Below, one piece after another: positions 52,030 through 63,300 of a stretch of DNA of 64,000 nucleotides. The DNA is from Verrucomicrobiaceae bacterium (GTDB taxonomy: Bacteria; Verrucomicrobiota; Verrucomicrobiia; Verrucomicrobiales; Akkermansiaceae): positions 1 through 64,000 of the forward strand of contig JAIXOR010000087.1 of the NCBI GenBank assembly GCA_027486655.1. The letters run 5' to 3'. Under the pieces are notes generated by a model. It saw only the letters and a program-made list of their open reading frames with translations. It was not told where the DNA came from and searched no databases. The stretch's first letter is position 1. Every line of letters begins with the position of its first letter. Made by a program: the position numbers and the translations under genes.

Positions 52030-52632
52030 ATGGCGATTCCCGGTTCCAGGCTCTTGGCGAAACTCGTGCTGAATCTCTATCAGTACGGCGGGCTCGCCTT
52101 GAACCGCGTCTTCACCAACGCGATTTCCGCGAGTTTCCGCGAACTGGGCCGCCGCACCACCATCCACCGGCCTTTCACGGTCTTTGGCGAGGCATCGATA
52201 TCAATCGGCAAGGGCGCGCACATCGGCCCAGATTCCTGGCTGCTTTGCCTCGAACGCCCGGACCATGCGGGAGATCCGCTCATCCGCATTGGCGATGGCT
52301 GCTCCTTCGCCGGCGGGCTCACCATCACCGCTGCCGCGGGAGTGACCATCGGCGACGAGGTGCTCGTCGGCCGGAACGTCCATATCTCGGATCACGCGCA
52401 CGAGTTCCGGAAACCGGATGTCCCGGTGATCCACCAGGGCATCACCGAAGCGCGGCCCGTCTGGATCGGCGACGGTGCCTGGATCGGCCAGGGCGTGGTG
52501 ATCTGCCCCGGCGTGCGCATCGGCCGCGGCAGCGTCATCGGCGCGAACTCGGTGGTGAAATCCGATGTGCCGGACCGCTGCGTGGCGGTTGGCTCCCCCG
52601 CGAGAATCGTCCGCCGCATCGATGCCGACTGA
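52030..52632 (+). CDS. left-handed beta-helix acyltransferase
   Basis: 200 aa. Hexapeptide turns: ISIGKGAHIGPDSWLLC, IRIGDGCSFAGGLTITA, VTIGDEVLVGRNVHISDHAH and the C-terminal VWIGDGAWIGQGVVICPGVR, ending SVVKSDVPDRCVAVGSPAR. WbbJ/maltose O-acetyltransferase-type. Probably O-acetylates a sugar of the repeat unit. Follows the ligase-like gene by 10 bases. Confidence 0.9.
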   Translation: MAIPGSRLLAKLVLNLYQYGGLALNRVFTNAISASFRELGRRTTIHRPFTVFGEASISIGKGAHIGPDSWLLCLERPDHAGDPLIRIGDGCSFAGGLTITAAAGVTIGDEVLVGRNVHISDHAHEFRKPDVPVIHQGITEARPVWIGDGAWIGQGVVICPGVRIGRGSVIGANSVVKSDVPDRCVAVGSPARIVRRIDAD

Positions 52633-52647
52633 TAGACCCATTTAGTC

Positions 52648-53571
52648 ATGCTCGTTTCCCTCATCATCCCCACCTACAACCGCGCGGCGACCATCGGCGT
52701 CTCGGTGGAGAGCGCCCTCGCGCAAACCCACCAGCCGGTCGAGGTGATCGTGGTGGACGATGGATCCTCCGATGACACGCTGGCCGCACTCCGGCGCTAC
52801 GGCAGCGCGATCAAGGTGGTGGCCCAGAAAAACGCGGGACCTTCCGCCGCACGCAACCGCGGCGTGCTGGAGTCCTCGGGTGAGGTGCTCGCCTTTCTTG
52901 ATTCCGACGACACCTGGCTGCCGGAGAAGATCGCACGCCAGGCAATGATGCTGGATAAAGCCGGTTCCCGCATGTGCTGCTGCGTGTGCAACGCCGCGAT
53001 CATCGGCATGTCCGGCGAACCGGCGGGCACTTCCTTTGACAACGCGGGCCTGCGCCTTCCCCTGCCTGAGGGGGAATGGACCAATCCGGGCGAGGTGCTC
53101 GCCACCCGCTTCCTGCTCTTTAACCAGGTGGTCGCCGTGCGCCGCGAGGCCTTCGATGCCGTGGGCGGCTTCAATCCCGCACTGCGCATTCTCGAGGACT
53201 ACGAACTCGCCATGAAACTTTCCACCGCCGGCACCTGGGGTGTGATCTCGGAGCCGCTCGTGGTGAAACGCAACGACACCGACGGCATCGGCGTGGTCTG
53301 CATGAACGACCGCCTGGCCCACGCCGGGCATTGCATGCGCGTCATGGAGGGCATCGTCGCCGGTGACCACGGCTTCGATCCCGCCACCCTCGTCCAGCTC
53401 CGCCGCTCGCTCGCCGAGCTGCGCGCCCATGACCAGGCGGAACGCCGCATCGCCTCCGGCTCCCTGCTTGGCAAATCCTCCGGCCACCTCGGCGCGGGCC
53501 TGCTGCGCGTCCGCCGCGCCCTCCGCCGCCGCAGCCCGTCATGGCCGCAAGCCGCGCTCCAGCCGCTCTGA
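52648..53571 (+). CDS. GT2 glycosyltransferase
   Basis: 307 aa from ATG 52648. GT-A motifs: VSLIIPTYNRAATIGVSVES, IVVDDGSSDDT, AFLDSDDTWLPEK (DxD) and ALRILEDYELAMKLS (ED pair). Cys cluster MCCCVCNA at about 110 is unusual. C-terminal region is basic. Adds a sugar to the lipid-linked unit at the cytoplasmic face. Confidence 0.92.
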   Translation: MLVSLIIPTYNRAATIGVSVESALAQTHQPVEVIVVDDGSSDDTLAALRRYGSAIKVVAQKNAGPSAARNRGVLESSGEVLAFLDSDDTWLPEKIARQAMMLDKAGSRMCCCVCNAAIIGMSGEPAGTSFDNAGLRLPLPEGEWTNPGEVLATRFLLFNQVVAVRREAFDAVGGFNPALRILEDYELAMKLSTAGTWGVISEPLVVKRNDTDGIGVVCMNDRLAHAGHCMRVMEGIVAGDHGFDPATLVQLRRSLAELRAHDQAERRIASGSLLGKSSGHLGAGLLRVRRALRRRSPSWPQAALQPL

Positions 53572-53610
53572 CGGGAATGACAACCTCTTCTATCTGATAG
53601 ATTACAAGAC

Positions 53611-54426
53611 ATGAACGAAATCACCATCAAAGCCGGGCGCGGCGAGCGCCAATACTGGAGGGACCTCTGGAGATACCGCGAGCTGTTCTACTTCCTCGCG
53701 TGGAGGGACATCCTCGTGCGCTACAAACAGACGGTCATCGGTGTGGCCTGGGCGCTCATCCGTCCGCTGCTCACGATGCTCGCACTCACCTTCGTGTTTG
53801 AAAAGCTGGCGAAAATGCCCTCCGGCGGTGTGCCCTATCCGATCCTGGTGTTCTGCGGCATGCTGCCCTGGCAGTTTTTCTCCACCGCCTTCGCGGAAAG
53901 CGGCAACAGCCTCGTGTCGAACGCGGGCATGATCTCGAAAGTCTATTTCCCGCGCCTGGTGGTGCCGGTGAGCAGTGTGATCACCAGCTTCGTGGATTTC
54001 CTGATCTCCGCGGTGCTGATGGGCGTGATGATGATCTATTACGGATACACGCCGGGCTCCTCGATCCTGCTGCTGCCCTTCTTCGTGCTGCTCGCCTTCG
54101 CCACGGCCTTCGGCTCGGGCCTGTGGGTTTCCGCGCTGATGGTGCGTTACCGGGACTTCCGCTACATCGTTCCCTTCGTCGTCCAGTTCGGGCTGTATGT
54201 CTCGCCCGTGGGCTTCAGCAGCAGCGTGGTGCCGCAGGAATGGCGCCTGCTCTACTCGCTCAACCCGATGGTGGGCGTGATCGACGGCTTCCGCTGGGCC
54301 ATCCTCGGTGAAACAAACATCTACTGGCCGGGATTCGGCATCTCGGTGGGCGCGGTGCTGCTGCTGATCGTCACCGGCATCTGCTATTTCCGCCGGACGG
54401 AGCGCACCTTCGCCGATGTCATCTAA
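53611..54426 (+). CDS. ABC-2 type polysaccharide exporter permease (Wzm type)
   Basis: 271 aa. The N-terminal amphipathic YRELFYFLAWRDILVRYKQT is typical of Wzm/TagG, followed by six membrane helices (VIGVAWALIRPLLTMLALTF, FDFLISAVLMGVMMIYYGY-type, LLLPFFVLLAFATAFGSG, GAVLLLIVTGICYFRR). Forms the channel of the exporter with the following ATPase. Confidence 0.93.
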   Translation: MNEITIKAGRGERQYWRDLWRYRELFYFLAWRDILVRYKQTVIGVAWALIRPLLTMLALTFVFEKLAKMPSGGVPYPILVFCGMLPWQFFSTAFAESGNSLVSNAGMISKVYFPRLVVPVSSVITSFVDFLISAVLMGVMMIYYGYTPGSSILLLPFFVLLAFATAFGSGLWVSALMVRYRDFRYIVPFVVQFGLYVSPVGFSSSVVPQEWRLLYSLNPMVGVIDGFRWAILGETNIYWPGFGISVGAVLLLIVTGICYFRRTERTFADVI

Positions 54427-54462
54427 CGGAGACCTTTCTCCAACAACCCGTTTCCAGTCATC

Positions 54463-55746
54463 ATGAGTGAAGCAATCATATCGGTGGAGAACCTCTCCAA
54501 ATGTTACAAGATCGGCAGGCAGGCCTCCGGAGACGGCCTGCGCCATGTGCTCGAACAAGCGGTGCGCGCGCCCTTCTCCCGGCTCAAGCCGGAATCCCGT
54601 GCGGCCCGCGCGAAGACCGAGGAGTTCTGGGCGGTCAAGGACCTCAGCGTGGAGATCAAGCGCGGCGAAATGGTCGGCATCATCGGCCGCAACGGCGCGG
54701 GCAAGTCCACCTTCCTCAAGCTGCTCAGCCGCATCACCGAGCCCACCACGGGAAGCATCAAGCTGCGCGGACGCGTGGCCAGCCTGCTGGAAGTGGGCAC
54801 CGGCTTCCACCCGGAACTCACCGGCCGCGAAAACATCTTCCTCAACGGAGCCATCCTCGGCATGAGCCGCATGGAGATCAAACGCAAGTTCGACGAGATC
54901 GTCGCCTTCGCCGAGATCGACAAGTTCCTCGACACCCCGGTGAAACGCTACAGCAGCGGCATGTATGTGCGGCTTGCCTTCGCGGTGGCCGCGCATCTGG
55001 AGCCGGAAATCCTCATCGTGGACGAGGTGCTGGCCGTGGGCGACGCGGAGTTCCAGAAGAAATGCCTCGGCAAGATGGAGGATGTCTCCGCCAAGGACGG
55101 CCGCACGGTGATCCTCGTGAGTCACCAGATGCCCGCCATCCAGAACCTCTGCACCAAGTGCATCATGATGGACAAGGGCCGCCTGATCATGGAGGGGGCC
55201 ACCGATGAGATCGTGAATTCCTACATGACCAAGGGCGCGGCACTCGCCCATGCCGGGCTTGAGGACCGCGAGGACCGCTCCGGCCGCGGGGACGTGCGGA
55301 TCACCTCCATCGAACTGCGCGACGAGGGCGGGAGCCCGATGCCGGAAGCCATGTCCGGTCAGAACGTGGTCCTCAGCCTCGGATACTCGGTGAAGGAGGG
55401 CGTGGAACTCAGCGACGGCGTCTTCTGCGTGGAGATCTGCAAGGACCTCAAGAAATACTTCTCGCTCTCCTCGGCACTCGTCGATCCGCGGCCGATGCGT
55501 TTGTCAGGCAGGGGCCGTATCGATTTCCTCGTGCCGAACTGGCCGCTCATGGGCGGAAAGTATCATATCAACTTCTATGTCGGAACCAAGGAAGGCGTGC
55601 AGGACTATCTGAACGACGCCACCGTGATCGATGTGATCGACGGCGACTTCTACGGCACCGGAAAGCTGCATCACGAAGGATGGCAGGGGGTTTCCGTGTT
55701 GGTGAACCACTCCTGGACCCAACATGCGGAGGGGAGGGGAAGCTGA
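54463..55746 (+). CDS. ABC exporter ATPase with C-terminal carbohydrate-recognition domain (Wzt type)
   Basis: 427 aa from ATG 54463. Walker A IIGRNGAGKSTFLKLL, signature YSSGMYVRLAFAVAAH, Walker B ILIVDEVLAVGD, H-loop VILVSHQMP. Residues about 275-425 form the extra beta domain of Wzt proteins (GDVRITSIELRDEGGSPM, LVPNWPLMGGKYHINFYVG), which recognises the finished polymer end. Export by Wzm/Wzt normally needs a chain with a capped end; the methyltransferase at 49929 might provide that. Confidence 0.95.
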   Translation: MSEAIISVENLSKCYKIGRQASGDGLRHVLEQAVRAPFSRLKPESRAARAKTEEFWAVKDLSVEIKRGEMVGIIGRNGAGKSTFLKLLSRITEPTTGSIKLRGRVASLLEVGTGFHPELTGRENIFLNGAILGMSRMEIKRKFDEIVAFAEIDKFLDTPVKRYSSGMYVRLAFAVAAHLEPEILIVDEVLAVGDAEFQKKCLGKMEDVSAKDGRTVILVSHQMPAIQNLCTKCIMMDKGRLIMEGATDEIVNSYMTKGAALAHAGLEDREDRSGRGDVRITSIELRDEGGSPMPEAMSGQNVVLSLGYSVKEGVELSDGVFCVEICKDLKKYFSLSSALVDPRPMRLSGRGRIDFLVPNWPLMGGKYHINFYVGTKEGVQDYLNDATVIDVIDGDFYGTGKLHHEGWQGVSVLVNHSWTQHAEGRGS

Positions 55747-55792
55747 GCCCGCGATGGCGGACACCACGGGATCCCGTCATCAGGACCGACCG

Positions 55793-57025
55793 ATGAAGGT
55801 CCTGATGATGCACCGCAACGACGGGCTCTCCGGCGGGGCGCAGATCCAGCTCAAGCGCCTCCGCCAAGGCCTCCGTGCGGCCGGTGTGGATGCAGGCATG
55901 CTTTGCCGGGAAAGCCGGACGGACGATGCGGTGCTCATGCCGTACCGACCGTGGGCGGAGCGCGTGCTCGGTGCGGCCACCCGCAGGCTTGGTCTCAATG
56001 ACATCCATTTGCTCAGCTCGTCCGCAGTGGCCCGCATGCCCCAGGTGGCTGCCGCGGATCTGGTGGACATCCACTGCCTGCACAGCGGCACCTTCAGCTA
56101 TCTCTCGCTTCCCGCACTCTGCGCCGCCAAGCCGGTGGTGTTCACGTTTCATGACATGTGGCCGATCACCGGCCATTGCCATGCCAGCCTCGAATGCCGC
56201 CGATGGATGTCCGGCTGCGGTGCCTGTCCGCACCTGGACGTGGAACCGGCCGTGCGGCGGGATGCCACCGCGTTCGAATGGCGCATGAAGCGGAGCGCTT
56301 ACCAAAGGTCGGATTTCACGATCGTCACGCCGAGCCGCTGGCTCAAGGATCAGGTCGGGGCGAGCATGCTGGCCGGCATGCCCGTGCATCACATCCCGCA
56401 CGGGGTGGATCCCGGGGTTTTCACCCCTCTCGACAAACGCGCCTGCCGTGAGGCGCTGGGACTGCCCTTGGACGGCGTGATCCTGCTTTGTGCCATCGAA
56501 TACATGAACCGTCCGCTCAAAGGCGCGGCACTCATGGCGGATGCGCTGCGCCACCTCGGCACGACGGAACTCCGGAAGGCGACCTTGGTGGTCTTCGGCC
56601 GCTCGGATCCATCCTTGATCGGGAGCTTGCCGGTGCCGGTGGTCGATCTGGGCTACCTTGAGCACGACCGGATGAAGGCCCTGGCCTACTCCGCCGCGGA
56701 TGTGCTGATCAACCCGTCCCGTGCCGAATCCTTCGGTCTGGTGGCCCTCGAAGGAATGGCCTGCGGACTTCCAGTGGTCGCCTTCGATGTCGGCGGGATC
56801 CCGGAACTCGTGAGACCCGGACAAACAGGCTATCTCGCGATTCCTGAAGACGCCGCGAGTCTCGCCTCCGGAGTCCGCGCCATGCTCGCCGATCCCGCCT
56901 CCGCACGCGCCCAGGGAACCCGGGCCCGTGAGGTGGTGGAGACCGAGTTCACTCTTGAAAAACAGGTATCGAGAACCCTCGCCCTGTATCAAAATGTGAT
57001 GTCTTCGAGAGACTTGCGAAGATAA
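55793..57025 (+). CDS. GT4 glycosyltransferase
   Basis: 410 aa from ATG 55793, preceded by AGGA; ATG 55754 would add 13 residues. N-terminal SGGAQIQLKRLRQGLRAAG; HDMWPITGHCHASLECRRW followed by a Cys-rich block (CGACPHLD), as in WcaC-like enzymes; C-terminal YMNRPLKGAALMADAL and the EX7E motif ESFGLVALEGMACGLPVVAF. Last gene of the cluster. Fully cytoplasmic. Confidence 0.9.
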   Translation: MKVLMMHRNDGLSGGAQIQLKRLRQGLRAAGVDAGMLCRESRTDDAVLMPYRPWAERVLGAATRRLGLNDIHLLSSSAVARMPQVAAADLVDIHCLHSGTFSYLSLPALCAAKPVVFTFHDMWPITGHCHASLECRRWMSGCGACPHLDVEPAVRRDATAFEWRMKRSAYQRSDFTIVTPSRWLKDQVGASMLAGMPVHHIPHGVDPGVFTPLDKRACREALGLPLDGVILLCAIEYMNRPLKGAALMADALRHLGTTELRKATLVVFGRSDPSLIGSLPVPVVDLGYLEHDRMKALAYSAADVLINPSRAESFGLVALEGMACGLPVVAFDVGGIPELVRPGQTGYLAIPEDAASLASGVRAMLADPASARAQGTRAREVVETEFTLEKQVSRTLALYQNVMSSRDLRR

Positions 57026-57375
57026 ATGATTCACCAATCCTTACCAAATTAGATTTGTAGGGGATTTGACTACGTGATCACGTGATGCCTGTCCGGCGGA
57101 GCTGTGATAGGACTTGAGTCCATCCAGCCGAAGAAGTGGCGTTTTGTGCGTCCTCTCTCCGCCTGCCCCCCGCATCCCATGTCCCCCCCCAAGGAAGACG
57201 GCGTGCTCCACGCCTCTGTTTCCACTCCCGCGCCATCGGCCTCCGATGACCGGCGCCTTCGTGTTTTGTTTTCCTCCATCCGCCGCCGGGATCTCCGCCA
57301 TCCCATGACGACGCGCCACGCCGCCCATCCCGCGGCCGCGGCGCGTTTTGTTTTTACCCCTCTCCCCCAACATCC
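57026..57375. other. 350-bp gap with palindrome and C tracts before the giant gene
   Basis: No gene. TTGACT at 57066-57071 is followed at once by the perfect 12-bp palindrome ACGTGATCACGT (57072-57083), a candidate regulated promoter. C6 at 57166-57171 and C8 at 57183-57190. The leader just before ATG 57376 is pyrimidine-rich (CTCTCCCCCAACATCC) with no Shine-Dalgarno. Confidence 0.55.
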
Positions 57376-60300
57376 ATGAAATCGATCAAGAAGTTTCTCA
57401 ACCTCGCGGGCATGCTCCTCTTCGCGAACGCTCTGGCAGTGGTCTGCCATGCGGATGCGCCGCCCGTCCGAATCATGCCTCTGGGCGATTCGATCACGCA
57501 GGGATGCTGCAGCGGAACTTCCGCCGAGGGTGGCTACCGGAACCGCCTTCATTCGCTGCTTACCGGCGCAGGCTACACCGTCGACTTCGTGGGCACGGAA
57601 ACGGATGCAAACAACCCCGGCCTGCCGGACCGCGACCACCAGGGCATGGCGGGCTATCAGATCGATGCCATCCGCTCGACCATCGGGCTGAGCATGAAGG
57701 CCGTCGATCAACCGGACCTGATCCTGCTTCACGTGGGCACCAATGACTTCACTTCCGGTGCCGGTGTGGCCGTGGTGCAGAACCGCCTCATCCACCTCAT
57801 CAACGATCTCTCCGCGCTCCGTCCCCACGCCCGGATCCTCGTGGCGAGCCCGATCCTCCGCACCGACTCGGCTCCGCTCGAAACCGCCCAGAACTCCTTC
57901 GCCCTCGCGCTGCCCCAGATCGTGGCCGATCAAGCCGCCCTTGGCCGCAAGGTCCACTACGTGGATCTCCACTCCGCCCTCGATCCGGACGACCTCAACG
58001 ACGGCGTCCACCCGAATCCCGCCGGCTACGACAAGATGGCGGATGCCTGGTTCTCCACCATCGCCGGGGTGATCACTCCGCTCGGCACTTCCGATGCTCC
58101 GGCCATCGCCGATGTCGATTCACGCGGGGATTTGGAACACCTGTCCATCACCTTCAGCAAGCCTCTGGCCGATTCGGCCGCCACCGTCTCCAACTTCAAC
58201 ATCAGCGGCGGCGTGGCCGTGCTGGGTGCTCAGTTGGATGCCGTCTCCAAGCGCGTCGTCACCCTCACCACCAGCGCCCAGGCCCCGGGCATGCTGCACA
58301 CGCTTTCGGTGAGCAACGTGCGCGACCGCACACCGCAGGAAAACCTGATCGCCCCGCAGTCCACCCGCACCTTCACCTCGCGCGGGGTCGTGGATGGAAG
58401 CTTCGAAGCCAACGCCCAGGGCTGGACTTCCTCCGGCAACTTCCTGGTCGCCGCCTCCTCGCTCCCCGCCACCAATGGCAGCAAGCTCATCGTCTTCAAC
58501 GGCTCGCAAACCACTCCCAACGGCACGATTTCCCAAACCATCGCCACCCTTCCCGGACAGACTTACCGCCTCGAATTCGACATGGGTGTCTATGACTCGG
58601 GAACCAACACCCAGTCCCTCGAAATCACCGTCACCGGCAACAGCACGCTCCTTTCCCGCACCGAGTCCGTCACTGGAAACGGCAGCGCAGGTACCCGCTG
58701 GACCAGCCGCTCGCTGGAGTTCGTGGCGGACAGCGCGAGCACCACCGTCACCTTCCACGATGTCTCGCCGGTGACCAACAACGTCGATCTCCTCCTCGAC
58801 GATGTGCGCCTCAACTCCGGCGGCACGCCCACCCTCACCGTCAACTCCACGCCCGCCAACGGCGTTTCCGTCACCGTCAGCCCGATCGACAATGGCTCCA
58901 ATGGCGATGGCGTCACCGAGTTCACCCGCACCTACAACGAGGGGAATACCGTCAATCTCACCGCACCCGCCACCCTCGGCAGCAAGACCTTCGACAAGTG
59001 GCAGAAAAACGGCTCCAACCACAGCACCAGCGCCGCCACCAGCGTCACGATGGACGCCAACCACACCATGACCGCGGTCTACCGGGTTCTGGTCAATGGC
59101 AGCTTCGAGCTCGGCTCGCCCGGCGACATCGGAACGCTCGATGGGTGGACCGTCACCGGCAACCCCTTCGGCTACACCTCCCATCCCACCTCCTACGTGC
59201 CCACGGAAGGCAACCGCTTCGCCCTCTTCAACGCGGGCGGCGATGTCTTCAACGGCATCATCACCCAGACCTTCCCCACCGTCGCCGGCCAGACTTACAC
59301 GCTCTCGCTCGACCAGGGGATCACCGGCACCGCCGGCAAACAGCAGCGCCTGCTCATCTCCGTTGATGGCACGGCAAATCTGTTAGGCCAGTTCTCGGAC
59401 ATCACCTCCACCGGGGCCGCCGCCCTGTGGGTGCCTCTGAGCTATACGTTCACCGCGGACAGCTCCTCGACCACCCTGACGCTGGTCGATGGCTCCTTCG
59501 CCCTTCCCGCGGGCACGGCGGCCACCTCCGACCTGATGATCGACAACGTGCGCGTGACCGAGCCGATCTCGCGCACGCTCACCATTCAATCGACTCCTTC
59601 CGCCGGCCTCAACGTCGCCGTCAGCCCGAACGATGCCTTCGGAAACGGCGCGGGCTCCACCCAGTTCACACGGACTTATGGCGATGGCTCGGTGGTGACC
59701 CTCAGCGCCCCGGCCTTCGGGCCGGGTCTGCGGTTCCAAAAGTGGCAGAAGAACGGCGTGGATCTCACCACCAACGCCACCACCGTCGTCACGGTGGATG
59801 CGGATTACACGATGAACGCCGTCTACACGGTGAACACCGCACCCGTCGCCGGAAACGATTCCTACACGACCACGGACGGCACCCCACTCCATGTTTCCGC
59901 TCCCGGTGTGCGGACGAATGACAGCGACTCGGAGGCCGATCCGCTCACGGTCACCAAGCTTTCTGATCCCGCCCATGGCAGCGTGACTCTCAATCCGAAT
60001 GGCGGATTCACCTACTCACCCACGCCCGGATACGTCGGCAGTGATTCGTTCACCTACAGCGCCAGCGACGGCGGCCTCAGCTCGAATGTCGCCACCGTCA
60101 CCCTCAGCATCACCGCCGCGGCGACCGATATCGCGTTGAACGGAAGCTTCGAGCTCGGCGCAGTGGTCTCCGGCAGCGTCACCGCTCTCGATCAATGGTC
60201 GGTCACCGGCAGTTCCTTCGGCTACATCGCGGATGCCACCTACACCTCCGGAGACGGAGCGCGCATCGCCGTTTTCAACGGTGGCGGAGATGCCTTCGGC

Positions 60301-63300
60301 GGCACGATTTCCCAGACTCTTGGCACGGTCTCCGGATCTACCTACACCGTGACCATCCAGATCGGCGTCGTCGGCCTTGCCGGCAGGCAGCAGCGGTTGG
60401 TGGTCACTGCAAATGGCAACGCGCCGCTGCTCACGCAAATCGAGGATCTCACCGTCGCCTCGGGTGCCGCCCAGTGGGTTACACGCTCATACAGCTTCGT
60501 TGCGGACAGCAACAGCACCACGCTCACGTTCACGGACGGCTCGTCGTTCTTCGGGGCCTCCGCGCAGGCATCCGATCTCCTCCTGGATCACGTCCGCGTC
60601 ACCGGCGCTGCATCCGGAAACACCGCACCGGTTGCCACGGCGGATGCTTACTCCACACCTGTGAGCACCCAGCTTGTCGTCGCAGGCCCGGGCGTTCTCG
60701 GCAATGACACGGACACCCAAAACGATCCCCTCACCGCCGCCCTCGTCGCAAATCCTTCCCACGGCAGCGTCACGGTGAATGCCAATGGTGGATTCACCTA
60801 CACCCCGAACACCGGATACACCGGAACGGATACCTTCACCTACAAGGCCAACGACGGGGCCCTCGATTCCAATGTGGGCACGGTCACCATCACCATCACC
60901 CCGGCCTTCACCGGCATCGTCAATGGTGGATTCGAAGACGGCACCCCGGCCAATGTCGGCTCACTCGCGGGCTGGACGGTCAATGGCTCCGGTCCTTTCC
61001 CGCCCTTCGGCTATCTGACTTCCGCTCCCGCCTACGTCGCCACCCAGGGCGGACGCATGGCCGTCTTCAATGGCGGGGCCACGGTTCCGGATGGCATCGT
61101 GTCCCAACAGTTCTCCACCGTTGCAGGCGAGACCTATGTCGTGTCCTACGACGTCGGTGCCTCTTCAACCACTGCTCCGGCCACCTACAGCATGCAGATG
61201 ACGGTGGTCGATTCCAGCGCGGGCGGCGGCGCCACCCTTCTCACCCGGTCTGAGTCGGTCGTCGTTTCCACCGCCAATCAAAGCCAATGGGCGTCCAAGA
61301 GCTACAGCTTCGTTGCCCAAGGTCCGCTCACCACCGTGGCCTTTGCGGACCAGACCCTCGGCGGCAGCGCCTCCACCGGCGATCTCCTGCTCGACAAGGT
61401 CCGCATCACCGCACCCGCAGCGAACACAGCTCCCGTTGCCAACGCAAACTCCTACAGCGTCCAGGAAAACAACACGCTCACCGTGGCCGCCCCCGGCGTG
61501 ATTGGAAACGACACCGACGCCCAATCCGATCCGCTCACCGCCGTGGTCGTGGCGACTCCCTCGCAAGGCACGCTTTCCCTGGCGGCCAACGGCGGATTCA
61601 CCTACACGCCCACCACCGGATTCTCCGGGGCCGATTCGTTCACCTACAAGGTCAATGACGGAAGCCTGGATTCCAACGTCGCCACCGTTTCCATCACCAT
61701 CACGCCTGCTCCGGTCAACACGCTTGCCAATGGCAGTTTCGAGTCGGGCACCCCGCAGAATGTCGGGCCCCTCGATGGTTGGACCGTCACCGGATCTTCC
61801 GGTGGTCCGCCCTTCCCGCCCTTCGGTTTCCTCAACACCACCGGCTACACCAGCACCGATGGAAACCGCATGGCCGTCTTCAATGGCGCGAGCAATGTGT
61901 TCGACGGAGCCATCTCGCAGACCTTCACCACCGTTCCGAACCAGGCCTACACCCTGGAGTTTGACCTGGGCATCTCCGCCATCGAGTCCGGCCCGGTCCA
62001 AAGCATGCTCACCACCGTGATCAACGGCGCTCCGGGCGGTGGTGGTGCCACGCTGCTGACCCGAACGGACAGCCTCACCGCGATCCAGGGGAACCTGAGC
62101 GAATGGTATGGCAAGAGTTATACCTTCGTGGCCACCGGCACTCAGGCGACCCTCCGCTTTGCCGACGCATCCACCGGCACCGCAAACAACAGCGACATGC
62201 TTCTCGATCGCGTCCGCATCACCGCAGTTTCCAATTCGCGCGTTCTCACCGTGCAGTCCTCTCCGGTCTCCTCACTCGGTGTCACCGTAAGCCCGGCCGA
62301 CCTCGCCGGCAGCACCAATGGCAGCACCAGCTTCACCCGCACCTATGCCAACGGTGCCTCGGTCACTCTCACCGCCACCGCCGCCTCCGGTCCCAATGTG
62401 TTCCAGAAATGGCAGAAGAACGGCTCGGACCTGAGCACCAATCTGACGGTCAGTGTCACCATGGATGGCAATCACACACTCACCGCCGTCTATGTGGTCG
62501 ACAACACGCCGCGCGCCGTTGCGGACAGCTACTCCGCCACCGAGGACACCCGGCTTTCCGTGCCTGCTCCGGGCGTTCTCTCCAATGATGTCGAACCGAA
62601 CGCACTTCCTCTCACCGCCACGCTCGGCACCCCGCCGCTGCACGGAACGCTCGTCCTATCCTCAAATGGATCATTCACCTATGATCCCGACGCGAACTAT
62701 CACGGCACCGACTCGTTCACCTATCAGGTGACCAACGGCACCCTTTCCTCCACTGCGGCCACCGTCACTCTCACCGTGGCCCCAGCCAATGACGCGCCCT
62801 CCGCTGCAAATGGCACCCTCTCCACCGATGAGGACGTCGCCGCCGCCGCGGTCCTCTCCGGCTCCGATCCGGACAACGACACCTTGTCCTATCAGATCGT
62901 CACGCCGCCGGCAAAGGGCACACTCTCCGGCACCGCACCCAATCTCACTTACACTCCGAATGCGAATGCGAATGGCGCGGATTCGTTCACTTACAAGGTG
63001 AACGATGGAACGGTCGATTCCCCGGTGGCCACCTTCTCCATCACCATCCGACCGGTCGCGGATGTTCCGGTTGCCAATGCCCAGTCCCTTTCCATGACCG
63101 CCGGAACCCTCCTGCCCGTGGTGCTCTCCGGAGCCGATGCGGATGGCGATCCCCTCACCTTCTCCATTGCCACCCAGCCAAGCAACGGCGTGGTCACCGG
63201 CACGCCGCCCAACGTCACCTACCAGCCGACCTCCAACTTTACCGGGTCCGACAGTTTCACCTTTGTGGCCAACGATGGGACAGCCAACTCGGCACCCGCC

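Noticed and set aside
53602-55251. 549-codon minus-strand frame opposite the ABC exporter genes
   Set aside because: His/Glu/Gly-rich shadow with no motif; both plus-strand genes have full family signatures.
57026-57375. intrinsic terminator after the last glycosyltransferase gene
   Set aside because: No GC-rich hairpin followed by a U run could be found after the stop at 57025.
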